Shown here one piece after another: positions 33,693 through 44,426 of a stretch of 64,000 bases of DNA. The notes under the pieces were generated by a model. It was not told where the DNA came from and made no database searches. It saw nothing but the letters and a program-made list of their open reading frames with translations. Made by a program: the position numbers and the translations under genes. The stretch is from Muribaculaceae bacterium (GTDB lineage: Bacteria > Bacteroidota > Bacteroidia > Bacteroidales > Muribaculaceae), in NCBI GenBank assembly GCA_017935045.1, contig JAGBIJ010000020.1, positions 124,001 to 188,000 on the forward strand, read 5' to 3'. Every line of letters starts with the position of its first letter. The stretch's first letter is position 1.

Positions 33693-36557
33693 ATGAAAAA
33701 AATAATTCTGACCATGGCCGCGCTGGCGGCCATCACGGCGGTGGCCAAGAAGCCCCTTGACCATGACAGCTTTGACAGCTGGAACAATGTGCGCGTTTAT
33801 CCGTTGAGCAACGACGGACAATGGGCGGCATACACCGTCAATCCCCAGGAGGGGGACGGAAATCTCTATTTCCGCAATACCCGTACCGGCCGACAGACTG
33901 TCATAGCCCGCGGCTACAAACCTCAGTTCTCGGCCGATTCGCGCTGGGCGGTGGCGCTGATAAAGCCTTTCCACGCCGACAGCCGCCAAGCAAAAATAGA
34001 CAAGAAAAAGGATTTCGACGCGCCGCACGACTCCATAGCCATAGTCGACCTCCGTACCGGAAAAGTGGAAAAATACCCCCATGTCCTCTCTTACAAGCTC
34101 GGCAAGGAGGGTGGCGACTGGCTGGCCTGGAGCAGCTGCGACACTCTGTATGCGCCGGTCAAGGCACTGAAAGACAAAAAAGCCGGCAAGCCGCTGATAG
34201 TCCGCAATCTGGCCTCGGGCAAGCAGACCATAGTGGACTGGGTCAAAAGCTATACCATCTCCCGCACCGGCATGCGTCTGGCCGCCTATACTAAGCCGCA
34301 TAAGAGCGACTCGCTGGCGGTCAGCGACATGATACTGCTCAATCTGCCTGACACCAGCCGCATCTCGCTGCTCTCCGACCAGAAATTCTACGGCTCGCCT
34401 GTGTTCAGCTACAATGCCGACAAGATGGCTTTCACGGCTTCGATGGACAGCGCCGAGAGCGGCACACGCCGATGCGACCTGTACAGCGTCGATCTTTCGT
34501 CCGGCGCTCTCCAGCCGCGCAAGATGCGCATCATGCCTACTGTGAACGCCAACTCGCGGCCTACGGTAATGCCTCCCCGCGTCACAGACGAGAGCAAGCG
34601 CGACTCGCTCTACGCCGAAGCACGCAAGCATCTCGCCGCCATGATGGGAGACTCAATCTTCATCAACCAGTACACCGTACCCTCGTTCTCCCACGACGGA
34701 CGCCGCCTCATTGCCGGCGTAGCCCGCTACGTCGCGCCTGACGATACCACCATAGTAGACTTTGAGCAGCCCACGCTCGACATCTGGCGCTGGGACGCAC
34801 CTTACACTCCGCCCCAGGAAAAATCGGCGCTGGAGCGTACCCGCAAAGCCACGTTGCCTTTGGTCATAGACATAGAGACTGAAAAGCAGACACTTATCAC
34901 TGACTCAGAGCTGGCCACCGTAGTCGCCCCTGACCGCTGGGATGCCGACTGGGCCTTGGTACGTGACCCTGAAAAGGCCATCATATCGCAGCAGTGGAAC
35001 TATTCCGCTCCCGAAGACCTGTATGTAGTCAATGTCAACAGCGGCGAACGCCGTAAGGCAGGCTCGGCCGCGATAGATAATTCCGGTCTCAGCCCGGCCG
35101 GCAAATATGTCTATTGGTATGACAACCGCCAGTATTACGCCTACGACATAGCTACAGGCGCCACTGTCTGCCTGAGCGAAAAGATAGAGGCGCCGCTATG
35201 GGAGGAAGATCAGGACATCCCTATGGCACGCCAGCCTTACGGCATAGCCGGATGGACCGAAGGAGACGGCGCACTGCTGGTCTATGACCGTCACGATATC
35301 TGGAGCCTCGATCCCACAGGTAAGACTGACCCGGTAAACCTGACCAAAGGAGAAGGCCGTAAGAAGAATTACCGCTACCGCTATATCAAGCTTGACCCCG
35401 AACAGCGCTTCCTGAAGAAAGGCGACGAGATGCTGCTCGACCTGTTTGACTATACGACCAAGGAAAACGGCCTGGCCACCATGAAAGCCGGAGCGCCTGC
35501 CGTGCCGGCGGTAAAAGTGCTTGACAAATACAAATTTACCCAAATCAACAAAGCCAAGAACGCTCCGGTCTACGCCTTCAACAAAAGCAACTTCAACACC
35601 TCGCCCAACGTATGGATAGCTACCGGCGGCAACTTCGCGGGAGCCAAATGCGTGACCGACGCCAATCCGCAGATGAAAGAATACAGCTGGGGCGACGCGC
35701 AACTCGTAAAATGGTATGCCTACGACGGCCGACTGACCGAAGGGGTGCTGTACACTCCCGAAAATCTCGATCCCGATAAAAAGTACCCGATGCTCGTGGT
35801 CTTCTATGAGACCAACAGCGAGGAACTCTACCGCCATTATGTCATGGAGCCGTCATGGAGCTGGGTCAACTATCCGTTCTATGTAAGCCGCGGTTATGTG
35901 GTCTTCGTTCCTGACGTGCATTACACCCCCGGCATCCCCGGCGAAAGCGCTTACAACAGTATCTGCAGCGGTGTGGAGTATCTGTGTGACAAATATTCCT
36001 TCATCAATCGTGACAAAATCGGTATCGACGGCCAGAGCTGGGGAGGCTACCAGACCGCATATCTGGTCACACGTACGGATATGTTCGCCTGCGCCGGCTC
36101 CGGCGCTCCGGTCAGCAATATGACCTCGGCCTTCGGCGGCATACGCTGGGGCACCGGCGACTCGCGCCAGGCTCAGTATGAATGTGGCCAAAGCCGCATA
36201 GGCCGCAACCTGTGGGAAGCTCCGGAACTGTATATAGCCAATTCTCCGCTGTTCAAAGCCGATCGCGTCCACACGCCGCTGCTGATCATGCACAACGATG
36301 AAGACGGAGCAGTACCCTGGTATCAGGGCATAGAATACTTCATGGCGCTGCGCCGCCTGAGCAAACCGGTATGGATGCTCCAATACAACGGCGAAGCCCA
36401 CAACCTGCGTGAGCGCCGCAACCGCAAGGACATCACGCACCGGCTTCAGGAATTCTTTGACCATTATCTCAAAGATGACCCGATGCCCCGCTGGATGAAA
36501 GAAGGTATCCCCATGACCCGCAAAGGTCAGGAACTACGTTACGGTTCCGGCGAATAA
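33693..36557 (+). CDS. S9-family (prolyl oligopeptidase-type) serine peptidase, exported
   Basis: 954 residues. A short N-terminal signal-like segment (MKKIILTMAALAAITAVA) is followed by a long beta-propeller-like region (about 25-680) with repeated WAAYTV, RWAVALI and MAFTA-type blades. A C-terminal alpha/beta hydrolase holds the catalytic triad: Ser782 in GQSWGG, Asp871 in HNDEDGAV and His903 in GEAHNL. The enzyme would cut short peptides in the periplasm or outer envelope. It is probably read from the ribBA promoter, though the two functions are unrelated. A hairpin 20 bp downstream may stop transcription. Confidence 0.9.
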   Translation: MKKIILTMAALAAITAVAKKPLDHDSFDSWNNVRVYPLSNDGQWAAYTVNPQEGDGNLYFRNTRTGRQTVIARGYKPQFSADSRWAVALIKPFHADSRQAKIDKKKDFDAPHDSIAIVDLRTGKVEKYPHVLSYKLGKEGGDWLAWSSCDTLYAPVKALKDKKAGKPLIVRNLASGKQTIVDWVKSYTISRTGMRLAAYTKPHKSDSLAVSDMILLNLPDTSRISLLSDQKFYGSPVFSYNADKMAFTASMDSAESGTRRCDLYSVDLSSGALQPRKMRIMPTVNANSRPTVMPPRVTDESKRDSLYAEARKHLAAMMGDSIFINQYTVPSFSHDGRRLIAGVARYVAPDDTTIVDFEQPTLDIWRWDAPYTPPQEKSALERTRKATLPLVIDIETEKQTLITDSELATVVAPDRWDADWALVRDPEKAIISQQWNYSAPEDLYVVNVNSGERRKAGSAAIDNSGLSPAGKYVYWYDNRQYYAYDIATGATVCLSEKIEAPLWEEDQDIPMARQPYGIAGWTEGDGALLVYDRHDIWSLDPTGKTDPVNLTKGEGRKKNYRYRYIKLDPEQRFLKKGDEMLLDLFDYTTKENGLATMKAGAPAVPAVKVLDKYKFTQINKAKNAPVYAFNKSNFNTSPNVWIATGGNFAGAKCVTDANPQMKEYSWGDAQLVKWYAYDGRLTEGVLYTPENLDPDKKYPMLVVFYETNSEELYRHYVMEPSWSWVNYPFYVSRGYVVFVPDVHYTPGIPGESAYNSICSGVEYLCDKYSFINRDKIGIDGQSWGGYQTAYLVTRTDMFACAGSGAPVSNMTSAFGGIRWGTGDSRQAQYECGQSRIGRNLWEAPELYIANSPLFKADRVHTPLLIMHNDEDGAVPWYQGIEYFMALRRLSKPVWMLQYNGEAHNLRERRNRKDITHRLQEFFDHYLKDDPMPRWMKEGIPMTRKGQELRYGSGE

Positions 36558-36578
36558 ATCGCCAGATGCATTTGATAC

Positions 36579-36609
36579 TGTGTGCCGGGAAGCATATTTC
36601 CGGCACACA
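36579..36609 (+). terminator. Hairpin after the S9 peptidase gene
   Basis: A 10-bp perfect stem (TGTGTGCCGG, 36579-36588, with CCGGCACACA, 36600-36609). No T-run follows, so terminator strength is uncertain. Confidence 0.45.
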
Positions 36610-36637
36610 GACGTAATTAAGAGTGTGTAAAAACAAG

Positions 36638-38191
36638 ATGAATAAATACATATCCCGGCTTGGCAAATACCCTGCAGGCGCTGTGTGCGTGTTTGGTCTT
36701 CTATTTCTGTTTATCGTATATGTGTCCTGGTGTACCGTCTGGCACTTCGACGAGATTTCATATTCGTATGGCTTTCCGGAAAGGCCCGGCGACATCTTAG
36801 GGCAGCCTATACAGAGCATAGCAGACATATTCAGATTCCAGAACCAGCACTGGTTTCAGACCAACGGCAGATATGTGGCGCATTTCATTGTCCAGATGTG
36901 CCTTGTCTTCGCCGGCAAACCTGTCTTCGCACTGCTCAACGGACTGATGTATATAGCGTTTGTATGCATGCTGCTGAAAGTCAGCGGAGTGAGTCTGCGC
37001 AGTGTCCGGTCGGTCACGACCGCTGCCATAATGACGCTGCTGTGCTTCAGCACCGGAATGTATCCCACATGCCAGGTAGGATACATCTGGATGTACACGT
37101 TAGGCATGTGTTTCATATATCTGTTTTTCAAGAAAATACGGCTCACACCGCTACGTTGCTCCGGCCTGGTCGCGCTGTCGCTTCTTGCAGGCAACTGCCA
37201 TGAGTCACTGAATGTGCCTTTGGGTGCGGCTCTGCTCGTTTACGTCATAATCCATCGGCGCGATATGTCGGCGTCACAGTGGATTATGTTTGCTTGTTGG
37301 TGTGTCACAGCCGCTCTGCTCTGTCTTTCTCCGGGTTCGCACAGCCGGCTTGACGAAAGGCACAATACCCTGTTTATCGATTTTGCCATAATGGTCGAAT
37401 TATGCAGGGCAGAATATATTCTTGCCGCCGTCCTGTGTTACGCTGTAATGGCACGAAAAGTCAGATTCATTGGTATTCTTAAGGACAATTACTTCTGGTT
37501 TATCGGCGTGGCCGCGGCGTTGCTGTTCAATATCTACATCAGCGTGACGTGCAACCGCCAGTTGTTCGGCATGGAGCTGTTTTGTTGCATCATTGCCCTG
37601 CGCGTATTGCGCCGCCATGCCTTCACACCTTTCTTTATCATCGCTTTCACATGCCTTATAGGCTACATCAGCTATTTGCAGATACGATTCATCCTGATTC
37701 AGAAAGAGGAATACGAGCAGCTCATATACGAAATCGAGACAGAGAAACGGAGTACTGTATACATGGATTTCAAAGATACCTACCGGTACTTTGGAGACTT
37801 TAGTTATTCAATCCCTTTGACCCACTGCTACGGAGACGCATTGTACGGCAGCCGCGTTATGAAAGCCGATCTGGAATACAAGTACCCAGAACGCGGCGAG
37901 ATATTCATCTATCCCACATCCCTGCGTCCTGGTGCCGACAGCAATATTAAAAGAGGAATAACTCTGCTGACTTCCAACTCCGTACTGGTGGTCGAGGACA
38001 CAGCTGTCCATACCAATCCCACTCTTGTCAGATCGATGAATATATGGGGTCATAGATTTCATTACAGGCGCACGCCGCAGAGAATAGACACCATATACAT
38101 AGGTAAAGGCGTACGGGCCTATATTCTTGGCAACTACATTCCGCTTACAAGTATCGCCGGGGTCGAAACCGACAACAAACAGCTGCAATAA
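36638..38191 (+). CDS. Polytopic membrane protein, probably glycan-related (DUF6056-like)
   Basis: 517 residues from the ATG at 36638; an in-frame GTG 15 bp upstream is less likely. About ten hydrophobic spans lie between residues 14 and 370, and a soluble tail of about 140 residues follows. An early HFDEISYSYGFPE motif then QTNGRYVAHFIVQ resembles the extracellular acidic-loop motif of GT-C-like proteins annotated DUF6056. The place directly before an FAD sugar-mutase-like gene and another polytopic protein supports a surface-polysaccharide role. No precise activity can be assigned. Confidence 0.7.
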   Translation: MNKYISRLGKYPAGAVCVFGLLFLFIVYVSWCTVWHFDEISYSYGFPERPGDILGQPIQSIADIFRFQNQHWFQTNGRYVAHFIVQMCLVFAGKPVFALLNGLMYIAFVCMLLKVSGVSLRSVRSVTTAAIMTLLCFSTGMYPTCQVGYIWMYTLGMCFIYLFFKKIRLTPLRCSGLVALSLLAGNCHESLNVPLGAALLVYVIIHRRDMSASQWIMFACWCVTAALLCLSPGSHSRLDERHNTLFIDFAIMVELCRAEYILAAVLCYAVMARKVRFIGILKDNYFWFIGVAAALLFNIYISVTCNRQLFGMELFCCIIALRVLRRHAFTPFFIIAFTCLIGYISYLQIRFILIQKEEYEQLIYEIETEKRSTVYMDFKDTYRYFGDFSYSIPLTHCYGDALYGSRVMKADLEYKYPERGEIFIYPTSLRPGADSNIKRGITLLTSNSVLVVEDTAVHTNPTLVRSMNIWGHRFHYRRTPQRIDTIYIGKGVRAYILGNYIPLTSIAGVETDNKQLQ

Positions 38192-38224
38192 TTGCCTGTA
38201 TATCGCGGCAAATTATTAACTTTG
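38192..38224 (+). promoter_or_regulatory. Candidate promoter for the FAD oxidoreductase gene
   Basis: TTG (38192-38194), 22 nt, then TAACTTTG (38217-38224). The spacer is longer than the usual 19-20 nt. The ATG at 38231 is only 6 nt past the -7 box. Confidence 0.5.
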
Positions 38225-38230
38225 CATCAG

Positions 38231-39811
38231 ATGAGAAACGATAGCGAAAAATATTGCCGCAAAGCTGTAATCGCCGGAGCCGGTCCTGCAGGTCTGACGG
38301 CTGCGCTCGAACTGCTGAACCACGGAGACATACGCCCTGTCGTGGCCGAGGCTTCGTCTGAGATAGGTGGCATCTCGCGCACAGTAAGCTACCGTGGCAA
38401 CCGCATAGATATCGGAGGGCACCGATTCTTCAGCAAAAGTGACTGGGTAATGCGGATGTGGAACGATATTCTCCCCATGCAGGGCACCCCGTCGCTTGAC
38501 GACATCCTCCTGGACCGCCAGATTCCGCTTCTGCCCGGAGCGCCTGACCCTCAGACAGAGGACAAGGTCATGCTGTACCGCAACCGTGTCTCGCGCATCT
38601 ATTATCTGCGTAAGTTTTTCGATTATCCCATCTCGCTCAAGTGGGCCACTTTCTCCAATCTGGGACTGCAGCGGACCATGTCTGCGGCTGCCGGATACCT
38701 GAAAGCGCGCATGCGCTCGAGAGAGGAGCGGTCGTTGGAAGATTTTTATATCAACCGCTTCGGCAAGCCGCTGTACTCCATGTTCTTTGAAGACTATACG
38801 ACCAAAGTATGGGGAGTCCATCCCTCCGGTCTGGGAGCAGACTGGGGCGCTCAGAGAGTGAAGGGGCTGTCTGTAGCCGCCATTATGAAAGATATGATTC
38901 TGAAGAACCTCAATCCGCGCCGCAACAGAAAGCAGGTCGAGACATCGCTTATCGAATCATTCATATATCCTAAGTTCGGTCCCGGACAGCTCTGGGAAGA
39001 GGCGGCACGCACCGTCGCAAAGAAAGGCGGAGAAATACTCTTGAACCGTGAAGTCACGGCCGTAAACATCCGCGACGGCAAAGTCTGCTCCATCACACTA
39101 CGCGGCTCCGACGGCACCGAGACCACCGCCGGATGCGACTTCTTCTTGTCCTCGATGCCGATACGCGATCTGATACGCGCACTGCGGGGCATCGAGGTGC
39201 CTGCCGCTGTCCGCGAAATAGCCGAAGGACTGCCCTACCGCGATTTCATTACGGTAGGCTTGCTGCTCGACGGCCTTGATATAACCGACACTACAGGATT
39301 GAAGACTTTTGAGAACAGAATCCCCGATACCTGGATTTATATCCAGGAGAGAGACGTGAAGCTGGGGCGACTGCAGATCTTCAACAACTGGTCCCCTTAC
39401 ATGGTCGATGATTTCCGGAGACATGTCTGGATAGGTCTTGAGTATTTCTGCTCAGAAGGCGACGAGCTGTGGAGCATGGATGAGCGGCAATTCATAGATT
39501 TCGCAATCGGCGAAATCGAAAAAATAGGTGTGGCTTCACGCGGCAATGTACGCGACGCCGTCTGTATCAAAGTGAAGAAAGCCTATCCTTCTTACCATGG
39601 CACCTACCGGGACCTGGCTAAAGTACGCGATTTCCTCGATACTATCCCCAATCTGTATTGCATAGGCCGCAACGGGCAGCACCGCTACAACAATATGGAC
39701 CACTCGATGCTTACTGCCCGTGAGGCCGTAGCCGCCATATACAGCGGCAGCCAGGACAAAAGCAAAATTTGGAACGTCAATTCCGAAAACGACTACCATG
39801 AAACCAAATAA
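38231..39811 (+). CDS. FAD-dependent oxidoreductase (UDP-galactopyranose mutase / protoporphyrinogen oxidase-like)
   Basis: 526 residues from the ATG at 38231, chosen because the Rossmann motif [17 protein letters not shown] follows within 15 residues. Next come [24 protein letters not shown], a flavin-contact stretch shared by UDP-galactopyranose mutases and amine-oxidase-like enzymes, and [14 protein letters not shown]. The C-terminal [19 protein letters not shown] stretch closes the FAD site. Such proteins are common in Bacteroidota glycan loci, but the substrate is unknown. The next gene overlaps its end by 14 bp, suggesting joint function. Confidence 0.85.
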   Translation: MRNDSEKYCRKAVIAGAGPAGLTAALELLNHGDIRPVVAEASSEIGGISRTVSYRGNRIDIGGHRFFSKSDWVMRMWNDILPMQGTPSLDDILLDRQIPLLPGAPDPQTEDKVMLYRNRVSRIYYLRKFFDYPISLKWATFSNLGLQRTMSAAAGYLKARMRSREERSLEDFYINRFGKPLYSMFFEDYTTKVWGVHPSGLGADWGAQRVKGLSVAAIMKDMILKNLNPRRNRKQVETSLIESFIYPKFGPGQLWEEAARTVAKKGGEILLNREVTAVNIRDGKVCSITLRGSDGTETTAGCDFFLSSMPIRDLIRALRGIEVPAAVREIAEGLPYRDFITVGLLLDGLDITDTTGLKTFENRIPDTWIYIQERDVKLGRLQIFNNWSPYMVDDFRRHVWIGLEYFCSEGDELWSMDERQFIDFAIGEIEKIGVASRGNVRDAVCIKVKKAYPSYHGTYRDLAKVRDFLDTIPNLYCIGRNGQHRYNNMDHSMLTAREAVAAIYSGSQDKSKIWNVNSENDYHETK

Positions 39812-41096
39812 CATAATGACTGCAATACGGCACACACCCCTTCCTGCCAGAGTGGCGGCCACGGCGCTTCTGCTTCAGATACTGCTGCTGTGCATCGGAG
39901 GTGTATGCACCGCTTATCCTGATACTGCCACTTACATCTACGCAGCCGACACCCTGCTGGACGGCCATATAAATGTCGACCGGATGCCGGTATATCCCCT
40001 CTATCTCGCTTTATGCCGCGCCATAAGCGCCGAAGCCTTCCCGCTGATTGCCGCCTTGGGGCAAATAATATGCTTTACGGCTTCTATTTTCCTGTTCAAC
40101 ACGGTGCTGCGTATGGCCGAAGTGCGGCGTCCGGTAGCCACTGTGGCTCTATGGGCCTACGCCATGTTTCCCAACATACTGATAATGCCGCTGTCGCTGC
40201 TTACCGAGTCTCTGAGTATATCAGGAATGGTATGTTTTCTGTATCTGACACTGCGTATTGTCCGACAGCGCCGCACCCTGCAAAGCGGAGCGGCGCTCGC
40301 CCTGCTTGTACTGCTGCTCGTATTCATGCGTCCGTCGTTTACTTATCTTCTCGTTTTAACCGGCATCGCAGCCATCCTAATGCTATGTATGCGCCGCGGC
40401 CGGGGTGCTGTGGCTTTCATTATGACACCGTTGCTTGTGTCGCCTTTGCTCTGGTGCTATTCGCTCCGCATCGAACAGCAGACCGGAGCCTTCAGTCCGA
40501 GTATGGTAAGCGTAGCCAATGACATCATAAGCATTTTCCAATACAAAATGTACAGGTCATCCGACGTTACCAACGCCAGGATGAAGCCCTACATGGACCG
40601 TATCAACGCTATGGAACATCCATCGCAGGACTTCAACGACGCCATGGCATCGCTATACTCGGATTTCAGCGAAGGAGAGATCAAGGCCGAGCTCGATGCG
40701 ATGCGCGACCGGGATCCGGTGCGCTGGTACAAAATAAAGTTGGAAAAAGGCTATCTCAGCTCACTGTGTTTCAACACATTTGACGTATATTACGATCATA
40801 TCATAGTGCGTGTCATACATTATCTTGTGTATGTGCCTATGTCGTGTATCTACTATTTGCTGCTTATCTCCGTCATAATATTCATGCGGCGATACCGCCG
40901 CAGCACACCCTACATCCGTACCGTTGCGTTGCTTATGCTGCTTGTCTGCTTCGGACAGCTTGCAGTAAATCTTCTGGGAAGCATGAATGAATGGGGACGC
41001 CTGTTCTCGCCGGCGCTTCCCGCACTCACAATCATTGTCTCACTCCTGTTTAGTCCAGGCAGAGCCAAAGGAAAAACATTGCCGGGCACTGTATAA
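39798..41096 (+). CDS. Polytopic membrane protein, GT39/GT-C-like
   Basis: 432 residues with about ten hydrophobic spans. The first extracytoplasmic loop has [19 protein letters not shown] and [12 protein letters not shown], a pattern like the acidic catalytic loop of lipid-linked GT-C glycosyltransferases (PMT/ArnT group). The gene overlaps the FAD oxidoreductase by 14 bp. A role in moving or adding a sugar from a polyprenyl carrier is inferred from topology and neighbours. The start at 39798 could be a few codons later (Met at residue 7). Confidence 0.7.
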   Translation: MKPNNIMTAIRHTPLPARVAATALLLQILLLCIGGVCTAYPDTATYIYAADTLLDGHINVDRMPVYPLYLALCRAISAEAFPLIAALGQIICFTASIFLFNTVLRMAEVRRPVATVALWAYAMFPNILIMPLSLLTESLSISGMVCFLYLTLRIVRQRRTLQSGAALALLVLLLVFMRPSFTYLLVLTGIAAILMLCMRRGRGAVAFIMTPLLVSPLLWCYSLRIEQQTGAFSPSMVSVANDIISIFQYKMYRSSDVTNARMKPYMDRINAMEHPSQDFNDAMASLYSDFSEGEIKAELDAMRDRDPVRWYKIKLEKGYLSSLCFNTFDVYYDHIIVRVIHYLVYVPMSCIYYLLLISVIIFMRRYRRSTPYIRTVALLMLLVCFGQLAVNLLGSMNEWGRLFSPALPALTIIVSLLFSPGRAKGKTLPGTV

Positions 41097-41184
41097 CTAA
41101 CATTTTGTCACTGCTGATTACTGATTTCAACAGTCAGAGGGAAATTTTCTTAACGAAAAGATAGGTTATTCCGTTTCGTTTTAT

Positions 41185-41192
41185 TAACTTTG
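41185..41192 (+). promoter_or_regulatory. -7 element for ansA
   Basis: TAACTTTG, about 40 nt before the ATG at 41233. A -33 element was not clear. The rest of the 41097-41232 gap shows no gene. Confidence 0.45.
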
Positions 41193-41232
41193 CATCCGAT
41201 AATTCACACCCTCTTATCTCATATCCGCAGCC

Positions 41233-42279
41233 ATGAACCAGCAACAGCAGCCCAAAATTCTCATTATATACACAGGCGGTACCATCGGAATGATTGAAAA
41301 TCCGGAAAACCATACGCTTGAGCCTTTTGATTTCGATCATCTTATTGATAATGTGCCGAAAATCAAGATGCTCGAATATGAAATAGAGAATTTCCAGTTC
41401 GACCAGCCGATAGACTCCTCATCCATGTGTCCGTCTCACTGGGCGGAAATAGCTGCCGTCATAGAGAAACATTATGACCGTGTCGACGGTTTTGTAGTGC
41501 TGCATGGCACTGACACGATGGCTTATACCGCATCGGCACTGAGCTTCATGCTCCGCAACCTGAGCAAACCTGTGATAATTACCGGTTCGCAGTTGCCCAT
41601 AGGCGAAGTGCGTACCGACGGAGAGGAAAACCTCATTACAGCTCTGCAGATAGCCGCCGCTACAGATGCCGCCGGCAAACCGATGGTACGCGAGGTAGCC
41701 ATTCTCTTCGAACACTATCTGTGGCGCGGCAACCGCTGCACCAAGCGCAGCGCCGACAACTTCAATGCCTTCAAGAGCAACAATTACCCCGAACTCGCCC
41801 GCATCGGTCTCGGCATTCATTTCAACCGCGAGAGCCTATGGCGTCCTGACATGAGGCGTAAGCCGCTGATTGTACAGAGCGATATGGATACCAATATGCT
41901 GATTCTCGATCTGTTTCCCGGCATAGGTCCCAACGTGGTAAAACACGCGCTTACCACTCCCGGTCTGAAAGGCGTGGTAATGAAATCGTTCGGAGCGGGC
42001 AACGCCCCGGGCGACGCATGGTTCCTGGATCTGGTGCGCCAAACCGTGGAGCGCGGTGTGGTGGTAGTCAATATTACCCAATGCCCCAACGGGTGTGTGC
42101 ATCCGAAGCTTTACGCCGCCGGTCTGAGTCTGGCCAACGCCGGGGTAATCAGCGGACGAGACATGACAAGCGAAGCTGCTCTTACGAAACTTATGTATCT
42201 GTTCGGCATGGGTTTAGGCGCGGATATGGTCAAGAAATACATGCTTTGCTCCATACGGGGCGAGATGACCATACAATAA
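41233..42279 (+). CDS. ansA: Type I (cytoplasmic) L-asparaginase
   Basis: 348 residues, without a signal peptide. The first active-site motif YTGGTIGM lies at residues 13-20 with its catalytic threonine. The second, VVLHGTDTMAYTASAL, lies near residue 90. GSQLPIGEVRTDGEENL and the C-terminal TEALTKLMYLFG-like region match AnsA. It hydrolyses L-asparagine to aspartate and ammonia. It stands alone, with its own -7 box and no neighbour on the same strand; the following gene is convergent. Confidence 0.94.
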   Translation: MNQQQQPKILIIYTGGTIGMIENPENHTLEPFDFDHLIDNVPKIKMLEYEIENFQFDQPIDSSSMCPSHWAEIAAVIEKHYDRVDGFVVLHGTDTMAYTASALSFMLRNLSKPVIITGSQLPIGEVRTDGEENLITALQIAAATDAAGKPMVREVAILFEHYLWRGNRCTKRSADNFNAFKSNNYPELARIGLGIHFNRESLWRPDMRRKPLIVQSDMDTNMLILDLFPGIGPNVVKHALTTPGLKGVVMKSFGAGNAPGDAWFLDLVRQTVERGVVVVNITQCPNGCVHPKLYAAGLSLANAGVISGRDMTSEAALTKLMYLFGMGLGADMVKKYMLCSIRGEMTIQ

Positions 42280-42301
42280 CTGTATATCGGATAAATACCC
42301 C

Positions 42302-43342
42302 TTATTTGCGGCGTCGGCGCTTCCCATGCCGGCGCCGGCGTGATTCATACATGAGCTGTATGTGGCGGCGGCGTGACTCGGATGCCATCATGATGACAAA
42401 ATAAGCCGCTACAAGGACAATACCCGTGACAGAGACATCGACAGCCCTGTCATGTCCATGCGCCGGCAGCATGATGTAGACAGCCGAGATAGCGCCCTGA
42501 AGCAGAGCGTAACCGACCGCCACCTTGAGCTGACCCACTTTCCATACATGACACAGCAACTGATAGATATGCTTGCGATGCGGCATAAATATATTCTCGC
42601 CCTCGGCAAGCCGCCGGAATACAGTCAGAAAGGTATCGACTCCGTAGACTATCACAAAGATGAAACCCAGATAATCTCCTGTGGTCACTATGTAGTCTAT
42701 GACCAACGTAGCGACAATAAAGCCCATGCAGATGGACCCTACGTCGCCGGCAAACACTATGGCGCGTCGCCGGAAATTGAAAAATGCGAAAATCACTACC
42801 GAGATGAGGGCTATCATTATCATCGAACCTGACACAAAATGCATGACATATTGGTTCAGATACATGAATGTCCCCAGCGTGACCATAGAATAAGCGGCTG
42901 TAATACCGTTTATTCCATCCATGAAGTTATAAGCGTTGATGAAACCTACAGTACAAAGCAGATAAAGAGGCCAGAGCCACAGCGGCACACCGAATCCGAT
43001 ACATTGGAATCCGAGAAAAATCGTCGCAACCGTCTGCACGACAAGGCGTATCCAGACCTTAAGCTGCATCAGGTCGTCGGCAAAACTACAGGCGGCCAGC
43101 ATGGTCAGGCCGACTATAAAATTGGCGCTCGGCATATTGTCTCCATAGACAAGACCGGTGGCTACATTCCAGATTACCATGCCGACATAAAAGATTATGC
43201 CGCCCCCCACTACCGTGACAGGATGATTGTCGGCACGCCGGTTGCGTTCGGTACTCCACCGGTTGCGTCTTGCTATCGGAATATATGCCAGCTCTATGCC
43301 GAGCAGCATCAACGCCGCAAGTATGTATACCAGTATCTGCAT
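42302..43342 (-). CDS. MraY/WecA-like polyprenyl-phosphate sugar-1-phosphate transferase
   Basis: 346 residues from the ATG at 43342, which overlaps the fcl stop as ATGA. About ten or eleven membrane spans. Conserved cytoplasmic motifs are SFADDLMQLKVW, NAYNFMDGINGI, FAGDVGSICMG and FMPHRKHIYQ, which match the WecA/TagO/MraY superfamily. It transfers a sugar-1-phosphate from a UDP-sugar to undecaprenyl phosphate, starting lipid-linked glycan synthesis. It is the last gene of HAD-gmd-fcl-GT4. The very basic C-terminal tail (RRRRHGKRRRRK) is notable. UDP-sugar specificity is unknown. Confidence 0.9.
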   Translation of the reverse strand: MQILVYILAALMLLGIELAYIPIARRNRWSTERNRRADNHPVTVVGGGIIFYVGMVIWNVATGLVYGDNMPSANFIVGLTMLAACSFADDLMQLKVWIRLVVQTVATIFLGFQCIGFGVPLWLWPLYLLCTVGFINAYNFMDGINGITAAYSMVTLGTFMYLNQYVMHFVSGSMIMIALISVVIFAFFNFRRRAIVFAGDVGSICMGFIVATLVIDYIVTTGDYLGFIFVIVYGVDTFLTVFRRLAEGENIFMPHRKHIYQLLCHVWKVGQLKVAVGYALLQGAISAVYIMLPAHGHDRAVDVSVTGIVLVAAYFVIMMASESRRRHIQLMYESRRRRHGKRRRRK

Positions 43343-44424
43343 CAGCGCTCCTTTACCGAGGCCCGATACCAATCGTAAAGGCGACCTACACCTTCGTCTA
43401 TCTCGACCTTATGCCACCATCCCAACGAATGAAGTTTGCTTACGTCACATAGCTTGCGCATAGTCCCGTCGGGCTTCGCCGAATCCCAGAGTATGTCTCC
43501 GCAGAAACCGACAGTCCTCTTTATCAGGGCGGCGAGCTCGCGTATAGTCAGCTCCTTGCCGGTGCCGATATTGATATGACAGTTGCGCACATCGGGCTCT
43601 GAGCCTCTGACATCATCGAAATCTATATGCTCCATGATGTGGACCGAAGCGTCAGCCATATCCTCGCTCCAGAGAAACTCGCGCAGCGGAGCGCCTGTGC
43701 CCCACAATGTGAGCTGGCCGTGCCTGATACCGTACTTGGCCAATATGGCTTCGATATCTCTTTGGGATGCTTTTCCATCCACTCCCTCCACAGGGCGGCA
43801 CGCAAGGTCAGCGCGCAATGCGTCCCAATTACCTTCCGTCAGCAGATGCGCAAGACAGGTCTTGCGTATCATGGCCGGCAGCACATGGCTCGTCTCAAGA
43901 TTAAAATTGTCATTCGGGCCATAGAGATTGGTAGGCATGACGGCTATGTAATTGGTGCCATACTGCAGATTGAAACTCTCACACATTTTCAGTCCGGCGA
44001 TTTTGGCTATGGCGTAAGGCTCGTTGGTGTACTCAAGCGGCGATGTCAGCAACGAAGACTCCTTGATAGGCTGCGCAGCCTCGCGCGGATAGATACATGT
44101 GGAACCTAAAAACAACAGTTTCCTGACTCCATGCCTGAACGATTCGCCTATCACATTCTGCTGTATGCCGAGGTTACGCCATATAAAATCAGCGCGATAG
44201 CGGCTGTTGGCCATGATACCCCCCACATGGGCGGCGGCAAGCACCACATATTCCGGCTGTTCCTCGTCAAAGAAACGACGTACCGCCGCTGCATCAAGCA
44301 GGTCAAGCTCAGAGTGGGTGCGGCCTATGACATTCGTATATCCTCGCTGCTCCAGATTGCGCTTAATGGCCGACCCGACCAACCCGCGGTGTCCGGCCAC
44401 ATATATTTTTGCACTTTTTTCCAT
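43342..44424 (-). CDS. fcl: GDP-L-fucose synthase
   Basis: 360 residues. SDR Rossmann motif GHRGLVGSAIKRNL at the N-terminus, SSLLTSPLEYTNEPYAIAKIAG with the catalytic Tyr-x3-Lys near residue 135, and LFLGSTCIYP with the catalytic serine. It epimerises and reduces GDP-4-keto-6-deoxy-mannose to GDP-L-fucose with NADPH. The gene starts 2 bp after gmd ends, so the two pathway steps are translated together. It includes an insert around residues 200-230 (DLACRPVEGVDGKASQ), somewhat longer than the E. coli enzyme. Confidence 0.95.
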   Translation of the reverse strand: MEKSAKIYVAGHRGLVGSAIKRNLEQRGYTNVIGRTHSELDLLDAAAVRRFFDEEQPEYVVLAAAHVGGIMANSRYRADFIWRNLGIQQNVIGESFRHGVRKLLFLGSTCIYPREAAQPIKESSLLTSPLEYTNEPYAIAKIAGLKMCESFNLQYGTNYIAVMPTNLYGPNDNFNLETSHVLPAMIRKTCLAHLLTEGNWDALRADLACRPVEGVDGKASQRDIEAILAKYGIRHGQLTLWGTGAPLREFLWSEDMADASVHIMEHIDFDDVRGSEPDVRNCHINIGTGKELTIRELAALIKRTVGFCGDILWDSAKPDGTMRKLCDVSKLHSLGWWHKVEIDEGVGRLYDWYRASVKER

Positions 44425-44426
44425 GC

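Noticed and set aside
33609..34631. Long open frame opposite the S9 peptidase gene (340 codons)
   Set aside because: Lies wholly over ribBA and peptidase coding sequence and shows no recognisable motif.
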